Part shown: piece after piece, positions 42,008-45,613 of the stretch
Position numbering within the stretch: position 1 is the first letter of the stretch
Layout of the letters: each line of letters opens with the position of its first letter
DNA from: Gammaproteobacteria bacterium 28-57-27
GTDB lineage: Bacteria > Pseudomonadota > Gammaproteobacteria > Halothiobacillales > Halothiobacillaceae
DNA length: 45,613 bases
Assembly: GCA_002281735.1 (NCBI GenBank)
Contig: NCGK01000013.1
Coordinates: 1 to 45,613, forward strand
Direction of reading: 5' to 3'
Made by a program: the position numbers and the translations under genes
The notes under the pieces: generated by a model
Databases searched by the model: none
Told to the model about the DNA's origin: nothing
What the model saw: the letters and a program-made list of their open reading frames with translations, nothing else

Positions 42008-43389
42008 GCTCGACCTCATCGTGCCGCTCGCGCCCGCTGTTTCAGCACTTAGCGTGGGGCTTGTTTGGGACGCTTGCTGCGCAAATTTCCTTCGCCTTGG
42101 TGCTGGTATTGGCCTTGGTGCTTTGGCCGCTGACCCAGCAATCCGCCCAGGATAAAGCTGGCTTGTTAGTTTTGGCCGTGCAGACGTGGCTGGAGTTGCC
42201 GCAAGGCACGCGTGCGGATTTTGCGACCGAGTTGCACACACGGCATGGGATTGATTTGGTGCCGAGTTGTGTGGATTACGCAGATTTGGATGCGCCATGG
42301 GCATCCTATCCCGCAGCCTTGCGGCGTGCCTTGGTGCAACGTTTGGCGAGCCAGAATACGTCTCAAGCACGACCGCGAGTGGCCAAGCTTGAGTCCGCGC
42401 AAAAACTGGATGTCTGTCTGTGGATGAACGGGCAGGCATTTAGTCTGAGCTTTGCCGCGCCGCGCCTGTTTAATGCGCGACTGTGGGCACTGGGCTTGAT
42501 TTTGCTGGGTTCATCCTTGCTGGCCGGGCTGTTGGCGTTGCTGCTCACCCGGCGCTTGGTCAAGCCGCTGGAAGGCATAACGCAAGCTGCGCAAGCCTGG
42601 AGTCAGGGCGAGGCGACGGCGCTTCCGGTCAAGCCGACCGATGTATTTGAGGTTTGCGCCCTCGCGCGCACGCTGGAGCAGATGATGCACAACATCCAGC
42701 AGCACGAGCAGGCGCGCACCACCTTGCTGGTGGGAATCTCGCATGATTTACGCACCCCGCTGGCGCGTATGCGTTTGGCCTTGGAAATGTTGCCCGATGG
42801 GGCAGAGCATGACTCAAACCGCCCGAGTTTGCGTGACGGCTTGGTGCGTGATGTCGAGGCCATGGATCAACTGATTGCACAAACCCTGCAACTCGCGCGT
42901 GCCCAATGGTCCCTTCTGTCGGCAACGCAGGCCGAGCCACTCGCGCTGCCCACGCAAGTCGTTGATCTCGCTGTCTTGGCATCCTCGCTGGTGGCCGATC
43001 AGCAGCGCGGTGGCATAAGGCTGAGTTTAGCGGGCGCAGAAACATGCCGCGCACAGGTCGCTCCCCTGGCTTTGGAGCGTATTCTCGGAAATTTGCTCGA
43101 CAATGCCTGGCGCTATAGCCATCAGCAGGACATTGAATTGGTGCTGCATTGCGGCACAACAGGATGGCGCTTTGAGGTTTTGGATCGTGGTCCTGGTGTC
43201 CCGGCAGGCCAGCGTGAACGTGTGTTTCAGGCCTTTACCCGTCTTGAGCCTTCACGCAATCTCACTACCGGTGGCAGTGGTCTGGGTTTGGCCATCGCCC
43301 GTCAATTGGCCGAAGCTCAAGGCTGGCGCATGGGTATCGATGAGCGTGAGGGGGGCGGTAGTTGTGCGTGGGTGAGCCGAACGTACTAG
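42004..43389 (+). CDS. EnvZ-like sensor histidine kinase 2
   Basis: A 461-residue membrane kinase. TM1 at ~20-42 (IS FALVLVLALVLW region) and TM2 at ~155-177 (LGLILLGSSLLAGLLALL) enclose a periplasmic domain of ~110 residues with a Cys pair candidate (PSCVDYAD, DVCLWM). HAMP leads to His247 (GISHDLRTPLARMRLALEM). N-box NLLDNAWRYS and G-box GGSGLGLAIARQ are intact. It is the partner of regulator 2. Translational coupling, length and domain layout match the EnvZ-like kinase at 35845, although the sensor domains differ, so the two systems likely respond to different signals. Confidence 0.93.
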   Translation: MSSTSSCRSRPLFQHLAWGLFGTLAAQISFALVLVLALVLWPLTQQSAQDKAGLLVLAVQTWLELPQGTRADFATELHTRHGIDLVPSCVDYADLDAPWASYPAALRRALVQRLASQNTSQARPRVAKLESAQKLDVCLWMNGQAFSLSFAAPRLFNARLWALGLILLGSSLLAGLLALLLTRRLVKPLEGITQAAQAWSQGEATALPVKPTDVFEVCALARTLEQMMHNIQQHEQARTTLLVGISHDLRTPLARMRLALEMLPDGAEHDSNRPSLRDGLVRDVEAMDQLIAQTLQLARAQWSLLSATQAEPLALPTQVVDLAVLASSLVADQQRGGIRLSLAGAETCRAQVAPLALERILGNLLDNAWRYSHQQDIELVLHCGTTGWRFEVLDRGPGVPAGQRERVFQAFTRLEPSRNLTTGGSGLGLAIARQLAEAQGWRMGIDEREGGGSCAWVSRTY

Positions 43390-43406
43390 GGGGCGCTTCT
43401 ATAAAT

Positions 43407-43509
43407 TAGGGCTTACGCAAAAGCGCCCCAGCGGCGTTCAAGCGCCTCGCCGTACTCGGTGACTGTCTTCGGCGCTTTGCCTTGCTGGAACACTTTTGCG
43501 TAAGCCCTA
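43407..43509. repeat. MITE-like repeat, copy C (best preserved)
   Basis: A 103-bp element just after the second kinase gene. Its ends, TAGGGCTTACGCAAAA and the exact complement, are 16-bp perfect terminal inverted repeats with TA at the outermost positions. The interior is non-coding and nearly the same as in copies A and B. The size and TA ends fit a miniature element moved by an IS630/Tc1-type transposase; no such transposase is in the window. Confidence 0.88.
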
Positions 43510-43522
43510 GCCATTTTCGTTT

Positions 43523-43581
43523 TTCCCGCGTAGGCGGGAATCCACTGAAGTCAATGCACTAGATTCCGGGTCAAGCCCGGA
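43523..43581. repeat. dispersed palindrome pair of the CCCGC..GCGGG type
   Basis: TTCCCGC (43523-43529) pairs with GCGGGAA (43534-43540). A second hairpin TCCGGG (43565-43570) with CCCGGA (43576-43581) follows, and GAATCCACTG and its near complement CACTAGATTC link the two. Repeats of this design (as in neisserial dRS3 type) are common in proteobacterial intergenic DNA. It lies next to MITE copy C. Confidence 0.6.
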
Positions 43582-43855
43582 GTAACGATTTATAAAAACC
43601 CCCTCTTTTTTTGTGCGTGTGGATGGACAGGATCAGCGCCACGTTTTCGGCAGACTGGACACCGAGCGACAGGAGTGTGCGCCCATGCTGGCCGTGTCGC
43701 GACGCAGCTTTTGTCTCAGCGTGGTTGAATTTATTTATTCAGCTGTAGTGAAGCCAAAGATTGTCAATGGACACGCAAAGTGTCATGTGCGCGTCAACTT
43801 GAGCTGCTCCAATCGCAGGGTTCTTTCATTACATGGATCTATCACGGAGTCACGC
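43582..43855. other. upstream region of the 5'-nucleotidase lipoprotein
   Basis: No gene is evident in this spacer. A PHO-box-like site is described at 43781. A T-rich stretch at 43720-43745 (TGAATTTATTTATTC) is the only AT-rich patch and may be part of a promoter or an UP-like element. The start codon is preceded by CGGAG. Confidence 0.4.
43781..43796 (+). promoter_or_regulatory. PHO-box-like direct repeat
   Basis: TGTCATGTGCGCGTCA holds TGTCA and CGTCA exactly 11 bp apart, the geometry of PhoB half-sites (consensus CTGTCAT, spacer, CTGTCA). It lies 60 bp before the start codon of a predicted phosphohydrolase, so phosphate control is plausible. The second half-site has one mismatch and the flanks deviate. 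Confidence 0.35.
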
Positions 43856-45613
43856 ATGTCCATATTGTCTTTCGCGGCACGCACGCCGCTTACTCTCGGG
43901 CTGATGTTTTCAGCCAGTGTCCTGCTTTACGGTTGTGGCGGTGACGATGTTGCTGTTGCAACTACCCCGACCCCGGTCACTCCTGCCCCTGTTACCCCCG
44001 CCCCGGTCTCTCCCGCCGTCGGAACCAAGGTGTCGGTCGCCCTGGCAGAAACCACCGACCTGCATACCAACGTCCTCAGCTACGACTATTTCAAGACCGC
44101 CGAAGACAAGACCATCGGTCTGGAGCGTGCGGCAACGGTCATTGCGCAGATTCGCAAGGACAACCCCAATACCCTGCTGCTCGACAACGGCGACACCCTC
44201 CAGGGTACTGCGCTGGGCGACTATCAGGCCACGGTCAATCCGGTGAAGTGCGAAGAGACTCACGCCCAGTTCAAGGCGATGAACTACCTGAAGTACGACG
44301 TCATGGCCGTGGGCAACCACGAGTTCAACTATGGCCTTGACTATCTCAGCCAGATCACGCACAACGGCAACTGGGATGCCAAATACGCCGCCTGCAAGGG
44401 TCCGGACTTCCCACTGGTCAGCGCCAACGTGTACAAAACCGCCGACAAAAAGCCGCTCTACACACCGTATGTGATTCTTGAGCGCACGTTCAGCGGCCAG
44501 AAGATCAAGGTTGGTGTGATCGGCTTCACCCCGCCGCCCATCGTGATGTGGGACAAGAAGTGGCTCGACGGCAAGGTCTATGTCGAAGGCGTGAAGGAGT
44601 CCGCCGAGAAATACGTGCCGGAAATGCGCGCCAAGGGCGCCGATGTCGTCGTCGCCATGGTGCATGGCGGCATCGACAACCGCGCCTACAGCGCCACGAT
44701 GGAAAACGCCGCCTACTACGTGGCCGATGTCGCAGGCATCGACGCCATGTTCATGGGTCACTCGCACAGCTATTTCCCCAATGGAACCGCTTACGCCAAG
44801 ATCGACGGCGTGGATAACGTCAAGGGCACGATCAAGGGCGTGCAAGCGGTCATGGGTGGCTTCTGGGGCAACAACGTCGGCCTGATCAAGCTGGATCTGG
44901 AGTGGGACGGCAAGGCGTGGAAGCGCGTGGCCGCAAGCTCGCAGCTCAAGCCCATCACCACCACGGACGCCAGCGGCGCCAAGGTGTACAGCGCGGCTGA
45001 TCCGGAAATCGCCAAGCTGGTCAAGACTGAGCACGAGGCGACCATCAAGTACGTGCAGACCCCGGTCGGCACCACGGACTACCGCATCGCCAGCCAGTTT
45101 ACCCAGGTCGGCTCGCCGAGCGTGGTGCAGCTCATCAATGATGCGCAGATTGCCCACGTGACCGATGTGGTGGCCAAGAGCCTGACACAGTATGCCAAGC
45201 TGCCGATCATTTCTGCTGCCGCACCGTTCAAAATGAACTTCAACAACACGGGTTACACCGATGTTGCTGCCGGCGGCATTGCGATCAAGAACGTGGCCGA
45301 TGTCTACCTCTATCCGAACACCTTGCAAGCGGTGAAAATCAAGGGCGCGGATGTCAAGGCTTGGCTGGAAAAGTCAGCGGAGTATTTCAACCAGATTGAT
45401 CCGAGCAAGGCGGAAGACCAGGAGTTGATTAACTCAAGCTTCGCGTCCTATAACTTCGATGTGATCCAAGGCGCAGGCCTGAGCTACCAGATTGATGTGA
45501 CTCAGCCGAAAGGTAGTCGTATCGTCAACCTGAATATCAACGGCGTGGCTTTAGGCGCGGCGCAAGAGGTCATCGTGGTCACCAACAACTACCGTGCCAG
45601 TGGCGGCGGCAGT
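43856..45613 (+). CDS. bifunctional metallophosphatase/5'-nucleotidase lipoprotein (cut by window edge)
   Basis: The open frame runs 586 codons to the window edge without a stop. The signal peptide ends in VLLYGC (Cys27), followed by GGDD and a Thr/Pro/Val repeat linker (TPVTPAPVTPAPV). The metallophosphoesterase domain has DLHTN, DNGDTLQG, GNHEFNYG, MVHGG and MGHSHSYF, giving all the ligands of a two-metal centre. The C-terminal nucleotidase domain begins around residue 410 and includes SAAAPFKMNF and NTLQAVKIKG. The family hydrolyses nucleotides or 2',3'-cyclic nucleotides outside the cytoplasm to release phosphate and nucleosides. ATG 43856 is preceded by CGGAG. A PHO-box-like site lies upstream. 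Confidence 0.92.
   Translation, partial: MSILSFAARTPLTLGLMFSASVLLYGCGGDDVAVATTPTPVTPAPVTPAPVSPAVGTKVSVALAETTDLHTNVLSYDYFKTAEDKTIGLERAATVIAQIRKDNPNTLLLDNGDTLQGTALGDYQATVNPVKCEETHAQFKAMNYLKYDVMAVGNHEFNYGLDYLSQITHNGNWDAKYAACKGPDFPLVSANVYKTADKKPLYTPYVILERTFSGQKIKVGVIGFTPPPIVMWDKKWLDGKVYVEGVKESAEKYVPEMRAKGADVVVAMVHGGIDNRAYSATMENAAYYVADVAGIDAMFMGHSHSYFPNGTAYAKIDGVDNVKGTIKGVQAVMGGFWGNNVGLIKLDLEWDGKAWKRVAASSQLKPITTTDASGAKVYSAADPEIAKLVKTEHEATIKYVQTPVGTTDYRIASQFTQVGSPSVVQLINDAQIAHVTDVVAKSLTQYAKLPIISAAAPFKMNFNNTGYTDVAAGGIAIKNVADVYLYPNTLQAVKIKGADVKAWLEKSAEYFNQIDPSKAEDQELINSSFASYNFDVIQGAGLSYQIDVTQPKGSRIVNLNINGVALGAAQEVIVVTNNYRASGGGS

Noticed and set aside
43910..45328. A 472-codon open frame on the minus strand
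   Set aside because: It lies wholly opposite the 5'-nucleotidase gene, whose motifs and lipobox are clear. Its His/Val/Asp-rich translation is the usual antisense shadow of a GC-biased gene.

Overview
The window is about 45.6 kb of a roughly 54-58% GC proteobacterial chromosome. Its YbiT- and RlhA-type proteins resemble their E. coli counterparts closely, the heme genes are ordered hemC-hemD-hemX-hemY, and TonB/Lol-style lipoproteins and RND efflux are present. A gammaproteobacterium is most likely; a betaproteobacterium cannot be excluded. There is no rRNA, tRNA or CRISPR array in the window.

Layout. (1) 1-4200: the right-hand part of an integrated mobilizable element, with a candidate oriT, mobC, a relaxase-TOPRIM fusion (mobA), a mobB-like gene nested inside mobA in another frame, and an AlpA-type regulator. 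No integrase is in view, so the element continues to the left. (2) 4354-21199: chromosomal housekeeping genes: a type II peroxiredoxin, a spermidine-synthase-like protein, a secreted unknown, hemH, the ABC-F ATPase ybiT bracketed by two repeat elements, hemCDXY, a phytase-like lipoprotein, rhlE with a long structured leader, a small secreted protein and rlhA. (3) 21243-25495: a two-gene RND efflux operon. (4) 25554-43389: a signalling region assembled around clpB. It holds a broken cupin gene, a 1397-residue hybrid histidine kinase, a REC-EAL-REC response regulator, an intact cupin gene, a large unknown lipoprotein, an OmpR/EnvZ-type pair, clpB, a DUF2202 lipoprotein operon and a second OmpR/EnvZ-type pair. 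(5) 43856 to the end: a 5'-nucleotidase-type lipoprotein, cut by the window edge.

The most notable observation is in region 4. The first ~40 codons of the hybrid kinase, its ribosome binding site and its upstream region are homologous to the same part of clpB 11.3 kb away. The DNA just upstream of that kinase is a decayed copy of the cupin gene, and the intact cupin gene is followed by a remnant of the clpB upstream region. This implies an ancestral cupin-clpB neighbourhood that was duplicated and then split by insertions. One result is that a sensor kinase now begins with a ClpB N-terminal peptide and carries a clpB-type (possibly heat-shock) promoter region.

The kinase (four PAS, GAF, HisKA, HATPase, REC, Hpt) and the REC-EAL-REC protein downstream probably form a phosphorelay that controls c-di-GMP breakdown. 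A ~100 bp MITE-like repeat with TACGCAAAA termini occurs three times in the same signalling region, and a relative with a different core lies near 19.1 kb. Lipoproteins acting on phosphoesters (14306-16675 and 43856-45613) suggest phosphate scavenging outside the cytoplasm.
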